Below are positions 53,773 to 63,009 of a stretch of 64,000 nt of DNA, piece by piece. Position 1 is the stretch's first letter. Each line of letters starts with the position of its first letter. This stretch comes from Micromonospora phaseoli (GTDB lineage Bacteria > Actinomycetota > Actinomycetes > Mycobacteriales > Micromonosporaceae), in NCBI RefSeq assembly GCF_900109115.1, contig NZ_FNYV01000011.1, positions 62,001-126,000 on the forward strand, written 5' to 3'. A program made the translations under genes and the position numbers. The notes below the pieces were generated by a model. That model did no database searches. It had not been told where the DNA came from and saw only the letters and a list, made by a program, of their open reading frames with translations.

Positions 53773-55475
53773 GTGAACCGGTCCGGACCCTGCTGCTGTG
53801 GTGCCCGGACTGGCCGGTTCTGGCTGCCGAGATCGCCGACGGGGTGCCCGCCACCGATCCGGTCGCGGTGCTGCACGCCAACCGGGTGGTGGCCTGCTCC
53901 GAGCGGGCCCGCGCCGAGGGCGTACGCCGAGGACTGCGTCGGCGGGAGGCACAGGGACGCTGCCCACAGCTCACCGTCGTCGACCACGATCCCGGCCGGG
54001 ACGCCCGGGCGTTCGAGCCGGTGGTGGCCGCGGTCGAGGAGGTGGCGGTCGGGGTCGAGGTGATTCGCCCCGGGGCCTGCGCGCTGGCCGCCCGGGGGCC
54101 GAGCCGCTATCTGGGTGGCGAGGAGGCGGCCGCCGAGCGGATCATCGAGCACGTCGCCCACAGCTGTGCGGTGGAGAGCCAGGTCGGCATCGCCGCCGGG
54201 GTCTTCGCCGCCGGGCTGGCCGCCCGGCGGGGTCGGATCGTGCCACCCGGCGGGACGCCGGAGTTCCTGGCCGGCCAGCCTGTCGCGGCGCTCGGCCGGC
54301 CCGCCCTGGCCGACCTGCTGCGCCGGCTCGGGATGCGTACGCTCGGCGACTTCGCCGCGCTGCCCGCCGGCGACGTGCTGGCCCGGTTCGGATTCGACGG
54401 GGTGCTGGCCCACCGGCTGGCCGCCGGGCGGGACGACCGGCCGCTCGCGGTACGGCGTCCGCCCGCCGACCTGACGGTCACCGCCGATCTCGACGAGCCG
54501 ATCGAACGGGTCGACGTGGCGGCGTTCGCGGCCCGGACGCTGGCCGAGCGGCTGCACGAACGGCTCGCCGGGTACGGGTTGGCCTGCACCCGGCTCGGCA
54601 TCGAGGCGGTCACCGCGCACGGCCAGGAGCTGCACCGGGTCTGGCGGCACGACGGTCTGCTGAGCGCGGCGGCCATCGCCGACCGGGTCCGCTGGCAACT
54701 GGACGGCTGGCTCTCCGGAGGCGGTCGCGGCGGTGACCGGCCGGCCCGCCCCACCGCCGGGATCATCCGGTTGCGGCTGGTGCCGGACGGGGTGCTCGCC
54801 CAGGCCGGTCTGCAACCGGGGCTGTGGGGTGAGACCGGCGCGGAACGGGAGCGGGCGCACCGCGCGCTGAGCCGGGTGCAGGGTCTGCTCGGCCCCGAGG
54901 CGGTGGTCACCGCGGTGCTCGGCGGTGGACGGTCGCCGGACGACCAGACGCGGCTGGTGCCCTGGGGCGACGAACGGCTCCCGGCCCGACCCGGCGCGGT
55001 GGGATCGGGCGGGCCGAGATCTGGTGGGTCCGGGGCCGCGGTCGGGTCCGAGGGAAAGCCGCCTCGGGTGGGTGGCCGGGCGAGCTCCGGGCCGGCCGTA
55101 CCGTCCTGGCCGGGGCGACTGCCGCCGCCCTCGCCGGCCGTGGTGCTGCCCGTCCCGCTCGCCGTGAGCGTGCTGGACGCCACCGGCGTACCGGTGGTGG
55201 TGAGCGCGCGGTTGGCGGTGAGTGCCCCGCCGGCCCGGCTGGTCATCGATCCGGCCGCGGCGGCCATCGCTCCGGCGGGGGCCATCGTCCCCATCGGCGG
55301 GGGTGCGTCGGCGGAGATCGTCGGCTGGGTCGGCCCGTGGCCGGTCGACGAGCGGTGGTGGGCCCCGGCCGAGGCGCGCCGGCGGGCCCGATTCCAGGTC
55401 CGCCTGGCCGATGGTGGCGCACTGCTGCTCGCCGTCGAGGCCGGCCGATGGCTGCTGGAAGCGATCTATGACTGA
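53769..55475 (+). CDS. imuB: ImuB, catalytically dead Y-family polymerase-like mutasome hub
   Basis: The 568-residue Y-family homologue has the palm region (LLLWCPDWPVLAAEI) and the little-finger domain (PADLTVTADLDEPIERVDVAAFAARTLAERL). The DE pair that would coordinate metal is replaced (VEVIRPGACALAARG), so polymerase activity is not expected. QTRLVPWGD resembles the clamp-binding QLPLWG of mycobacterial ImuB. The C-terminus ends in the ImuB-specific GWVGPWPVDERWW. GTG 53769 overlaps the ImuA' stop by four bases. Confidence 0.9.
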   Translation: MSEPVRTLLLWCPDWPVLAAEIADGVPATDPVAVLHANRVVACSERARAEGVRRGLRRREAQGRCPQLTVVDHDPGRDARAFEPVVAAVEEVAVGVEVIRPGACALAARGPSRYLGGEEAAAERIIEHVAHSCAVESQVGIAAGVFAAGLAARRGRIVPPGGTPEFLAGQPVAALGRPALADLLRRLGMRTLGDFAALPAGDVLARFGFDGVLAHRLAAGRDDRPLAVRRPPADLTVTADLDEPIERVDVAAFAARTLAERLHERLAGYGLACTRLGIEAVTAHGQELHRVWRHDGLLSAAAIADRVRWQLDGWLSGGGRGGDRPARPTAGIIRLRLVPDGVLAQAGLQPGLWGETGAERERAHRALSRVQGLLGPEAVVTAVLGGGRSPDDQTRLVPWGDERLPARPGAVGSGGPRSGGSGAAVGSEGKPPRVGGRASSGPAVPSWPGRLPPPSPAVVLPVPLAVSVLDATGVPVVVSARLAVSAPPARLVIDPAAAAIAPAGAIVPIGGGASAEIVGWVGPWPVDERWWAPAEARRRARFQVRLADGGALLLAVEAGRWLLEAIYD

Positions 55476-55502
55476 GACAGATCTGGATCATGGGTGGGGT
55501 CG

Positions 55503-58500
55503 GTGAGTTTCCACAATCCGCAGTTGCCCTGGTCGGAGTTGGAGCGGGTGCTCTCCGGGAAGCCGGGTGGGAAGGGGCAGCGCGACGGGAGGCGGGGGGA
55601 TGCAGGCGGCGGGGGGTGGGGGGACGGAGGTGACGGTGGGGGGCGGCACCTGCATGTGGTGGATCCCCTCGCGGTCGACGCCGACGGGGGAGACTCGCCC
55701 GCCTGGAGCCGGCGGCGGGAGCACTACCAGCCGCCGGAGCTGACCCGTCCCGATGGCGTGGTGCCGTACGCCGAGCTGCACGCGCACACCAACTTCAGCT
55801 TCCTCGACGGCGCGAGCCATCCGGAGGAACTGGCCGAGGAGGCCGTCCGGTTGGGGCTCACCGCGCTCGCCGTCACCGACCATGACGGCCTCTACGGGGT
55901 GGTGCGCTTCGCCGAGGCGGCCCGCGCGCTGCACCTGCCGACGATCTTCGGGGCGGAGCTGTCCCTCGGTATGTCCAGCACACAGGGGGGACGTAGCGGC
56001 GTACCCGACCCGGTCGGCAACCACCTGCTGGTCCTGGCCCACGGCCACGAGGGGTACGCCCGGCTGGCCGCGACCATCGCCCGCGCCCAGCTGCGGGGCG
56101 GCGAGAAGGGCCGTCCGGTCTACGGGGAGCTGGAGGAGATCGCCGGCGAACTGCGTGACCACGTGCTGGTGCTCACCGGCTGCCGCAAGGGGCACGTGCC
56201 GGCCGCCCTGCTCACCGAGGGGGTCGACGCGGCGGCTCGCGAGCTGGATCGGCTCTGCGCGCTGTTCGGCGCGGAGACGGTGGCGGTGGAGCTGAGCGAC
56301 CACGGGCACCCGGTCGACGGCGACCGCAACGACGCCCTGGCCGAGCTGGCCGCCGGCGCCGGGCTGCCCACGGTGGCCACCAACAACGTGCACTACGCCA
56401 CCCCGGGGCGGCGGCGGCTGGCCACCACCCTGGCCGCCGTCCGGGCCCGACGCGGCCTCGACGAGATCGACGGTTGGTTGCCCGCCGCGGGCACCGCCCA
56501 CCTGCGCGACGGCGCCGAGATGGCGGCCCGGTTCGCCGCCTACCCGGGTGCGGTGGCCCGGGCCGCCGAGTTCGGCGCGGAGCTCGCCTTCGACCTCCAG
56601 CTCGTCGCACCGCAGCTGCCCGCGTACCCGGTGCCGCCGGGGCACTGCGAGATGAGCTGGCTGCGGCAGCTCACCGAGCGGGGCGCGCGGGAACGCTACG
56701 GCCCACCCGAGGCACACCCGCAGGCGTACGCGCAGCTCGACCACGAGCTGAACATGATCGAGGAGTTGGGCTTCCCCGGCTACTTCCTGGTGGTCTACGA
56801 CATCGTCGACTTCTGCCGGCGGGAGAACATCTACTGCCAGGGCCGGGGTTCGGCGGCCAACTCGGCGGTCTGCTACGCGTTGCGGATCACCAACGTGGAC
56901 GCGGTCCGGCACCGGCTGCTGTTCGAGCGGTTCCTGGCCCCCGAACGCGACGGCCCGCCCGACATCGATGTGGACATCGAGTCCGACCGCCGGGAGGAGG
57001 TCATCCAGCACGTCTACGCCCGCTACGGCCGGGAGCACACCGCCCAGGTGGCCAACGTGATCTCCTACCGGCCCCGCTCGGCGGTGCGGGACGTGGCCAA
57101 GGCGTTCGGCTTCTCGCCCGGCCAGCAGGACGCGTGGAGCAAACAGATCGACCGGTGGGGCGACGTGGCCACGGTCGACGTGCCGGAGATCCCCGAGCAG
57201 GTGATCGCGTACGCGAACGAGTTGCAGACCTTCCCCCGGCACCTGGGCATCCACTCCGGTGGCATGGTGATCTGCGACCGGCCGGTGATCGAGGTCTGCC
57301 CGGTGGAGTGGGGGCGGATGCCCGGGCGCAGCGTGCTCCAGTGGGACAAGGACGACTGCGCCGCCGTCGGCCTGGTCAAGTTCGACCTGCTCGGCCTGGG
57401 CATGCTCTCGGCGCTGCACTACGGCTACGACATGATCGGGATGAGTCTGGATCTCGGCGACATGGCACTGGACGACCCCGAGGTCTACGACATGCTCTGC
57501 CGGGCCGACTCGGTCGGGGTGTTCCAGGTGGAGAGCCGGGCCCAGATGGCCACCCTGCCCCGCCTGCGGCCTCGTGAGTTCTACGACCTGGTGGTCGAGG
57601 TGGCGCTGATCCGGCCCGGCCCGATCCAGGGAGGTTCGGTGCACCCGTACATCCGGCGCAAGAACGGCCAGGAGCCGGTGACCTACCCGCATCCGCTGAT
57701 GCGCAACGCGCTGGAGAAGACCCTCGGCGTGCCGCTGTTCCAGGAGCAGCTGATGCAGCTCGCCATCGACCTGGCCGGCTTCGACGCGGCCGAGGCCGAC
57801 CAGCTGCGCCGGGCGATGGGCGCCAAGCGGTCCGTGGAGCGGATGGCCCGGATCGCCGACCGGCTCTACGCCGGCATGGCGCAGCGGGGCATCCGCGGCG
57901 AGCTGGCCGACGACGTCTACCGCAAGCTGACCGCGTTCGCCAGCTACGGCTTCCCGGAGAGCCACGCGATGAGCTTCGCCTACCTGGTCTACGCCAGCTC
58001 CTGGCTCAAGCGCTACCACCCGGGCCCGTTCCTGGCCGCGCTGCTGAGCGCCCAGCCGATGGGCTTCTACTCGCCGCAGACCCTGGTGGACGACGCCCGC
58101 CGGCACGGGGTGGAGGTACGCCGCCCGGACGTCAACGCCAGCGGCGCGAAGCCGGTGCTGGAGTCCACCCCGCAGAGCCGCTGGGGCAGCCAGCCGGGGG
58201 AGCCGCCGCACGCCTGGGGGCTGGGCGGGCCGGCCGTGCGGCTCGGGCTGTCCAGCGTCCGTACCCTCGGTGACGGTGTGGCCGAGCGGATCGAGGCCGA
58301 GCGGACGGCGGGCGGTCCGTACCGCGACATGTCGGACCTGGCCCGGCGGGTGGGTCTGACCGCCGCGCAGTTGGAGGCGCTGGCCACCGCGGACGCCTTC
58401 GCCTGTTTCGGGTTGACCCGGCGGCAGGCGCTCTGGGCGGCCGGCGCGGCGGCCCAGGAGCGGCCCGGCCGGCTGCCGGGCACGGTGACCGGCACGGCCG

Positions 58501-58931
58501 CGCCCACCCTGCCCGGAATGGAGGCGGTGGACCGGCTGGTCGCCGACGTGTGGGCCACCGGGTTGTCGCCGGAGAGCCATCCGGCCCGGTTCATCCGCCC
58601 GCAGTTGGACGCCGTGGGCGCGGTGCCGATCGACCGGTTGGGTCGGGTGGAGCCGGGTCGGCGGATCCGGGTCGGCGGGATCGTCACCCACCGGCAGCGG
58701 CCGGCGACCGCGGGCGGGGTGACCTTCCTCAACCTGGAGGACGAGACCGGGATGCTCAACGTCACCTGCTCGCCGGGGCTGTGGCAGCGGCACCGGCGGG
58801 TGGCCCGGACCAGCGCGGCGCTGGTGGTGCGGGGGCGGTTGCAGCGGCACGAGGGGGTGGTCAACCTGGTCGCCGACCGGCTGGAGGCGATCGAGCCACC
58901 GGTCAGCCCCGCCTCCCGCGACTTTCGCTGA
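55503..58931 (+). CDS. dnaE2: Error-prone DNA polymerase DnaE2
   Basis: The 1142-residue C-family polymerase has a PHP domain (ELHAHTNFSFLDGASHPEEL), catalytic D487 and D489 in PPDIDVDIES, the finger region FPRHLGIHSGGM, QEQLMQLAIDLAGF and an OB fold near the end (VGGIVTHRQRPATAGGVTFLNLEDE). In mycobacteria DnaE2 is the translesion polymerase of the ImuA'-ImuB-DnaE2 mutasome. A Gly-rich insert (about 22-50) is unusual in the N-terminal region. GTG 55503 has GGTGGGG just upstream; GTG 55494 is an alternative. It lies 27 bases after imuB. Confidence 0.95.
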   Translation: MSFHNPQLPWSELERVLSGKPGGKGQRDGRRGDAGGGGWGDGGDGGGRHLHVVDPLAVDADGGDSPAWSRRREHYQPPELTRPDGVVPYAELHAHTNFSFLDGASHPEELAEEAVRLGLTALAVTDHDGLYGVVRFAEAARALHLPTIFGAELSLGMSSTQGGRSGVPDPVGNHLLVLAHGHEGYARLAATIARAQLRGGEKGRPVYGELEEIAGELRDHVLVLTGCRKGHVPAALLTEGVDAAARELDRLCALFGAETVAVELSDHGHPVDGDRNDALAELAAGAGLPTVATNNVHYATPGRRRLATTLAAVRARRGLDEIDGWLPAAGTAHLRDGAEMAARFAAYPGAVARAAEFGAELAFDLQLVAPQLPAYPVPPGHCEMSWLRQLTERGARERYGPPEAHPQAYAQLDHELNMIEELGFPGYFLVVYDIVDFCRRENIYCQGRGSAANSAVCYALRITNVDAVRHRLLFERFLAPERDGPPDIDVDIESDRREEVIQHVYARYGREHTAQVANVISYRPRSAVRDVAKAFGFSPGQQDAWSKQIDRWGDVATVDVPEIPEQVIAYANELQTFPRHLGIHSGGMVICDRPVIEVCPVEWGRMPGRSVLQWDKDDCAAVGLVKFDLLGLGMLSALHYGYDMIGMSLDLGDMALDDPEVYDMLCRADSVGVFQVESRAQMATLPRLRPREFYDLVVEVALIRPGPIQGGSVHPYIRRKNGQEPVTYPHPLMRNALEKTLGVPLFQEQLMQLAIDLAGFDAAEADQLRRAMGAKRSVERMARIADRLYAGMAQRGIRGELADDVYRKLTAFASYGFPESHAMSFAYLVYASSWLKRYHPGPFLAALLSAQPMGFYSPQTLVDDARRHGVEVRRPDVNASGAKPVLESTPQSRWGSQPGEPPHAWGLGGPAVRLGLSSVRTLGDGVAERIEAERTAGGPYRDMSDLARRVGLTAAQLEALATADAFACFGLTRRQALWAAGAAAQERPGRLPGTVTGTAAPTLPGMEAVDRLVADVWATGLSPESHPARFIRPQLDAVGAVPIDRLGRVEPGRRIRVGGIVTHRQRPATAGGVTFLNLEDETGMLNVTCSPGLWQRHRRVARTSAALVVRGRLQRHEGVVNLVADRLEAIEPPVSPASRDFR

Positions 58932-58988
58932 CCGGCGACCGGTCAGGTGCCCCTGGCGATCTGGGCCAGTCTGACTAGGCTCGACCGG

Positions 58989-59735
58989 GTGGAACAGACC
59001 CCAGGCCCGGCCGGGCCGCCGCTCACCCCCCGTACCGCCGTGGTCTGGTCGGTGCTGCGCGCCGAGCTGGACCGCCGGGCCGCCGCTGAGCTGACCGTGC
59101 TGGACGTGGGCGGTGGCACCGGCGGCTTCGCCGTGCCGCTGGCGTTGGCCGGGCACCGGGTCACCGTGGTCGACGCCAGCCCCGACGCGCTGGCCGCGCT
59201 CAGCCGCCGGGCGGCCGAGGCCGGGGTGCCCGAGCGGGTACGCGCGGTGCAGGGCGACGGGGACGCGCTCGCCGGGCTGGTCGAGCCGGCCAGCGTCGAC
59301 CTGGTGCTCTGCCACGCCGTACTGGAGGTCGTCGACGATCCGGTGCCGGTGGTGTCGGCGCTGGCCGGCGCGCTGCGACCGGGCGGCGCGGCGAGCGTGC
59401 TGGTCGCCGGGCGGGCCGCGGCGGTCCTCGGCCGGGCGATGAACGGCCATCTCGAGGTGGCCGCGGCGCTGGCCGCCGATGCCGAGGGCAGCGCCGGCCC
59501 CCGGGACACGCTGCGCCGACGCTTCGACGCCGAGGGCGCCGCCGCGCTGCTGGCCGCCGCCGGGCTCACCGTCGAGGAGATCCACGGCGTACGCGTCCTC
59601 GCCGACCTGCTTCCGGCGACGGTGGCGGACGGCCAGCCCGGTGCCCTGGTCGAGTTGGAGCGGGCGCTGGCCGCGCGATCACCCTGGCGGGACGTCGCCG
59701 CCCAACTGCATCTGTTCGCCCGCCGCCCGGCATGA
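58989..59735 (+). CDS. SAM-dependent methyltransferase
   Basis: The 248-residue class I methyltransferase has motif I VLDVGGGTGGFAVPLALAGH, VTVVDASPDALAAL and VDLVLCHAVLEVVDDP. Substrate unknown. GTG 58989 is preceded by TAGGCT (58976-58981) with seven bases between and has no ribosome site, so it may be leaderless. Its stop overlaps the next gene (ATGA). Confidence 0.87.
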   Translation: MEQTPGPAGPPLTPRTAVVWSVLRAELDRRAAAELTVLDVGGGTGGFAVPLALAGHRVTVVDASPDALAALSRRAAEAGVPERVRAVQGDGDALAGLVEPASVDLVLCHAVLEVVDDPVPVVSALAGALRPGGAASVLVAGRAAAVLGRAMNGHLEVAAALAADAEGSAGPRDTLRRRFDAEGAAALLAAAGLTVEEIHGVRVLADLLPATVADGQPGALVELERALAARSPWRDVAAQLHLFARRPA

Positions 59736-60892
59736 CCGGCCGAGCCAGGCCGTTGGAGGTCGTCGCGCCCGCCTACGGCGGCGGCAGTCTCGCCGACGTG
59801 CTGCCCAGCGCGCTGGCCGTGCTCGGTGTGCCCGGCGCCACGGACCTGCTCGAACTCACCGCCGAACTGTCGGGGGTGCGTCGGATCGCGGTGCTGCTGG
59901 TCGACGGTCTCGGCTGGTACCAGATCCCGACCGCCGCGCCGTACGCGCCGACCCTGACCGGGCTGACCGCCGCGGCCGGCCGGCCGCTCACCTGTGGGTT
60001 TCCGTCCACGACCCCGACCAGCCTGGTCACCCTGGGCACCGGCGCGCCGCCCGGCGCGCACGGGGTGCTCGGCTTCACCCTGCGCGTTCCGGGCACCGAG
60101 CGGGTGCTCAACCACATCGAGTGGGTCGACGACCCGCCGCCGCTGCGCTGGCAGCCGGTCACCACCGCGCTGCAGCGGGCCCGGGCCGCGGGTGTCGCGG
60201 TGACCGTGGTGAGCCGGCCGGAGTTCGGTGGCACCGGTCTGACCCTGGCCGCGAACCGGGGTGGCGACTACCGCGGCGCGGCCGGCGTCGACGCGGTGGC
60301 CGCGGCCATGCTGACCGCGCTGACCGCCGGGTCCGGCCCGACCCTGGTTTCCGGCTACCACCCGGACGTGGACCGTCACGGTCACCTCAGCGGCGTGGAC
60401 TCGCTGCCCTGGCGGGTGGCCGTGACCGAGCTGGACGGGCTGCTGGCCCGGCTGGTGGACGGGCTGCCGCCGGACGCGGCACTGCTGGTCACCGCCGACC
60501 ACGGCCAGCTCGACGTGCCCGACGGGCACCGGTTCGACCTGGACACCGACCCTCGACTGCTCGACGGGGTGCGCGTGGTGGCGGGCGAGCCCCGGGTGCG
60601 CTACCTGCATGTCGCCCCGGGTGCCACCGCCGACGTGGCGGCCGCCTGGTCGGGCGTGCTCGGCGCTGCCGCGAGGGTGCTGACCAGGGCGGAGGCGGTG
60701 GCCACCGGCTGGTACGGGCCGGTGGCCACCGAACACCTGGGCCGGATCGGCGACGTGGTGGTGGTCTGCAACGACACGTACGCGGTGATGGCCAGCCGGT
60801 CGGATCCGCCGGCGGTGTCCCGGCTGGTGGCGTTCCACGGCGCGGACACGGCGACGGAGATGACCATTCCGCTGCTGGTGGTGCGGGGCTGA
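59732..60892 (+). CDS. Alkaline-phosphatase superfamily nucleotide pyrophosphatase/phosphodiesterase
   Basis: The 386-residue protein has AVLLVDGLGWYQI (metal Asp), FPSTTPTSLVTLGTGAPPGAHGVLGF (nucleophile Thr), GYHPDVDRHGHLSG, ALLVTADHGQLDVPD (metal Asp-His). These are the core sites of the nucleotide pyrophosphatase/phosphodiesterase family. The absence of a signal peptide points to a cytosolic enzyme. ATG 59732 overlaps the methyltransferase stop by four bases. Substrate unknown. Confidence 0.88.
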   Translation: MTGRARPLEVVAPAYGGGSLADVLPSALAVLGVPGATDLLELTAELSGVRRIAVLLVDGLGWYQIPTAAPYAPTLTGLTAAAGRPLTCGFPSTTPTSLVTLGTGAPPGAHGVLGFTLRVPGTERVLNHIEWVDDPPPLRWQPVTTALQRARAAGVAVTVVSRPEFGGTGLTLAANRGGDYRGAAGVDAVAAAMLTALTAGSGPTLVSGYHPDVDRHGHLSGVDSLPWRVAVTELDGLLARLVDGLPPDAALLVTADHGQLDVPDGHRFDLDTDPRLLDGVRVVAGEPRVRYLHVAPGATADVAAAWSGVLGAAARVLTRAEAVATGWYGPVATEHLGRIGDVVVVCNDTYAVMASRSDPPAVSRLVAFHGADTATEMTIPLLVVRG

Positions 60893-60919
60893 CCGGGCGG
60901 CGATGTCGCACCCGGCGGC

Positions 60920-60925
60920 TAACCT
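60920..60925 (+). promoter_or_regulatory. -10 element of dinB, leaderless type
   Basis: TAACCT lies six bases before GTG 60932, as at metF and idsA. There is no SOS box in the 39-base gap, unlike imuA'-imuB-dnaE2. Confidence 0.4.
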
Positions 60926-60931
60926 TCGCGG

Positions 60932-62191
60932 GTGGGCCGCAGCCAGTCGATACCCCGGGGTGGCGATCCCCGGTTCGGGCCCGACGCCGATGACGCCGGC
61001 TGCCCGATTCTGCATGTCGACATGGACGCCTTCTATGCCTCGGTGGAGGTGCGTCACCGGCCCGAGTTGCGGGGCCGGGCCGTCGTGGTCGGCGGGGTCG
61101 GCCCGCGCGGGGTGGTCAGCTCGGCCAGCTACGAGGCCCGGCGGTACGGCGTACGCAGCGCGATGCCCACCATGCGGGCCCGCGCCCTCTGCCCGCACGC
61201 GGTTTTCCTCGCCCCGGACTTCGCCCGCTACACGGCCGCCTCGCGGTCGATCATGCAGATCTTCCGTGACGTCACACCGCTGGTCGAGCCGCTCTCGCTG
61301 GACGAGGCCTTCCTGGACGTCTCCGGTGCCCGCCGGCTGTTCGGCCCGCCGGCGGCGATCGCCCGCCGCATCCGTGAGCGGGTTGCCGCGGAGCAGGGGC
61401 TGACCTGTTCGGTGGGGGTCGCGCCGAGCAAGTTCGTGGCCAAGCTCGGGTCGACCCGGGCCAAACCCGACGGTCTACTCGTCGTCCCGGCCGACCAGGT
61501 GCTCGATTTCCTCCACCCCCTGCCGGTCGCCGCGCTGTGGGGCGTGGGAGAGCGCTCCGAGCAGGCGCTGCACCGGCTCGGCCTGCGTACCATCGGTGAT
61601 CTCGCGCAGGCGCCGATCGGCATGCTGCGTACCGCGCTGGGCGAGGCGGCCGCGGTGCACCTGCACGAGCTGGCCGCAGGGCGTGACCCGCGTCGGGTCA
61701 GCCCGGAGCAGGTGGAGAAGTCCATCGGCGCGGAGACCACCTTCGACGTGGATGTCGATGATCCGACCGCGATCCGCCGCACGCTGCTCGCCCTGGCCGA
61801 GAAGGTCGGTGCCCGGTTGCGGGGCGCCGGGCAGGTCGGGCGGACGGTGTCGCTCAAGGTGCGTACCGCCGACTTTCGCACCGTCACCAGGGCTCGCACC
61901 CTCGACGTGCCCACCGATGTGGCCAGGGAGATGTTCGACACCGTGTGGGCGCTCTACACCGTTCTGGAGCTGGGTGAGCGGATCCGGCTGCTCGGCGTCC
62001 GGGCGGAGGGTTTGACGGCGGCCGTCGAGACGCCGCGGCAACTCACCCTGGGCGAGCGGGAGCACGGCTGGCGGGAGGCGGAGGTCGCGGCCGACGCCGC
62101 GGCTGCCCGTTTCGGGCGGTCCGTCATAGGACCGGCCAGTCTTCTCAGCGGGCGCGATCACCGACGAAATGAAAATCCGACCCGGCCGTAG
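60932..62191 (+). CDS. dinB: DNA polymerase IV (Y family)
   Basis: The 419-residue translesion polymerase has catalytic HVDMDAFYASVE and SLDEAFLDVSGA, YEARRYGVRSAMP, GVAPSKFVAKLGSTRAKPDG and a C-terminal clamp-binding-type RQLTLGE. It copies past damaged bases. GTG 60932 appears leaderless. It lies downstream of the mutasome locus but is separated from it by two unrelated genes. Confidence 0.93.
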   Translation: MGRSQSIPRGGDPRFGPDADDAGCPILHVDMDAFYASVEVRHRPELRGRAVVVGGVGPRGVVSSASYEARRYGVRSAMPTMRARALCPHAVFLAPDFARYTAASRSIMQIFRDVTPLVEPLSLDEAFLDVSGARRLFGPPAAIARRIRERVAAEQGLTCSVGVAPSKFVAKLGSTRAKPDGLLVVPADQVLDFLHPLPVAALWGVGERSEQALHRLGLRTIGDLAQAPIGMLRTALGEAAAVHLHELAAGRDPRRVSPEQVEKSIGAETTFDVDVDDPTAIRRTLLALAEKVGARLRGAGQVGRTVSLKVRTADFRTVTRARTLDVPTDVAREMFDTVWALYTVLELGERIRLLGVRAEGLTAAVETPRQLTLGEREHGWREAEVAADAAAARFGRSVIGPASLLSGRDHRRNENPTRP

Positions 62192-62306
62192 GTCGTCCCG
62201 CTTTCCGACGCGCGAGGGCCCTCGTAGACTTGCGGGTAAGCAGCCGGTTGGCTGCCACGGTCTGTCGGTCCGACCGGACCGACCAACGTGACCGGGGAGG
62301 AGTGCC

Positions 62307-62702
62307 GTGCCGCTCTCGGAGCACGAGCAGCGGCTGTTCGAGCAGATCGAGCGGTCGCTTGCCGAGGACCCCAAGTTCGCCTCGGCCGTGCGCGCCAGCG
62401 ATCCGCGCTTCCATGCGCGGCGTCGCCTGCTCGTCGCTGCCGGCGTGATCATCGCTGGCCTGGCGTTGTTGGTCTATGGCGCGGTGATTGCAACTCCGCC
62501 GCTGGCAGTGGCGGGATTCGTCGTCATGCTGGCCTCGGCCGCGTTCGCGGTGCAGTCGCACCGTCGGGCGCAGTCACCCGACCTGCACGTCGTCGGTGGC
62601 ACGGCGAGTCGTCGCCGGTCCCGAAGCCGTGCCGGCAGGCGGCCGGGCTTCCTTGACCGGATGGAGGATCGGTGGCGGCAGCGCCCGGAGGGGCACCGCT
62701 GA
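62307..62702 (+). CDS. DUF3040-family membrane protein
   Basis: The 131-residue protein has the family start PLSEHEQRLFEQIERSLAEDPKFASAV, then two close membrane helices (about 41-85: LLVAAGVIIAGLALLVYG and PPLAVAGFVVMLASAAFAV), and a basic C-terminus. GTG 62307 has GGGGAGGAG four bases upstream. Common in Actinobacteria; function unknown, often near cell-division genes. Confidence 0.9.
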   Translation: MPLSEHEQRLFEQIERSLAEDPKFASAVRASDPRFHARRRLLVAAGVIIAGLALLVYGAVIATPPLAVAGFVVMLASAAFAVQSHRRAQSPDLHVVGGTASRRRSRSRAGRRPGFLDRMEDRWRQRPEGHR

Positions 62703-62735
62703 AGCCGTTCCGCCGTTCCTGAGGCGGAGCACGTC

Positions 62736-62759
62736 ACCCCGGCCTGACCGCCGGGGTGG
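62736..62759 (+). terminator. Hairpin after the DUF3040 gene
   Basis: A 9-bp perfect stem (CACCCCGGC with GCCGGGGTG) around a six-base loop, without a T-run, 34 bases after the stop. Confidence 0.55.
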
Positions 62760-62860
62760 CCAGCGCTCGACCGGCTGGTGCCGTTCGAGCGCTCCACCCT
62801 GCCCCAACCCGACGCCCTCCCACTGCCCCCCCGCGCCCCCGCACGCCCCCTCGGCGTGTC

Positions 62861-62927
62861 GATCATGCAGTTCTCGTCCTGGCAGAAGCCGTTAATGGCG
62901 CAAAAGGGTGACCACAACTGCATGATC
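62861..62927. repeat. Inverted repeat with GATCATGCAGTT arms
   Basis: GATCATGCAGTT (62861-62872) and AACTGCATGATC (62916-62927) are perfect 12-bp arms 43 bases apart. This sits in the 307-bp gap 62703-63009, together with the two terminator-like hairpins at 62736 and 62961. It may be a dispersed element. Confidence 0.75.
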
Positions 62928-62960
62928 GGCGTCGAGTGGAGGCACGGGGGCGAAAGGGTG

Positions 62961-62988
62961 GGCCGGTGGTGGGTGTTCACCACCGGCC
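62961..62988 (-). terminator. Terminator of the transglutaminase gene
   Basis: GGCCGGTGGTG and CACCACCGGCC form a perfect 11-bp stem with a six-base loop. Read on the minus strand it is followed by CACCCTTTCG, downstream of the stop at 63010. Confidence 0.65.
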
Positions 62989-63009
62989 CGGATGGAGGAT
63001 CGGGCCGGG

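Noticed and set aside
55488-59585. A 1365-codon open frame on the minus strand opposite dnaE2
   Set aside because: It is an antisense frame kept open by high GC; its product is low-complexity Gly/Arg/His-rich and dnaE2 has clear family motifs.
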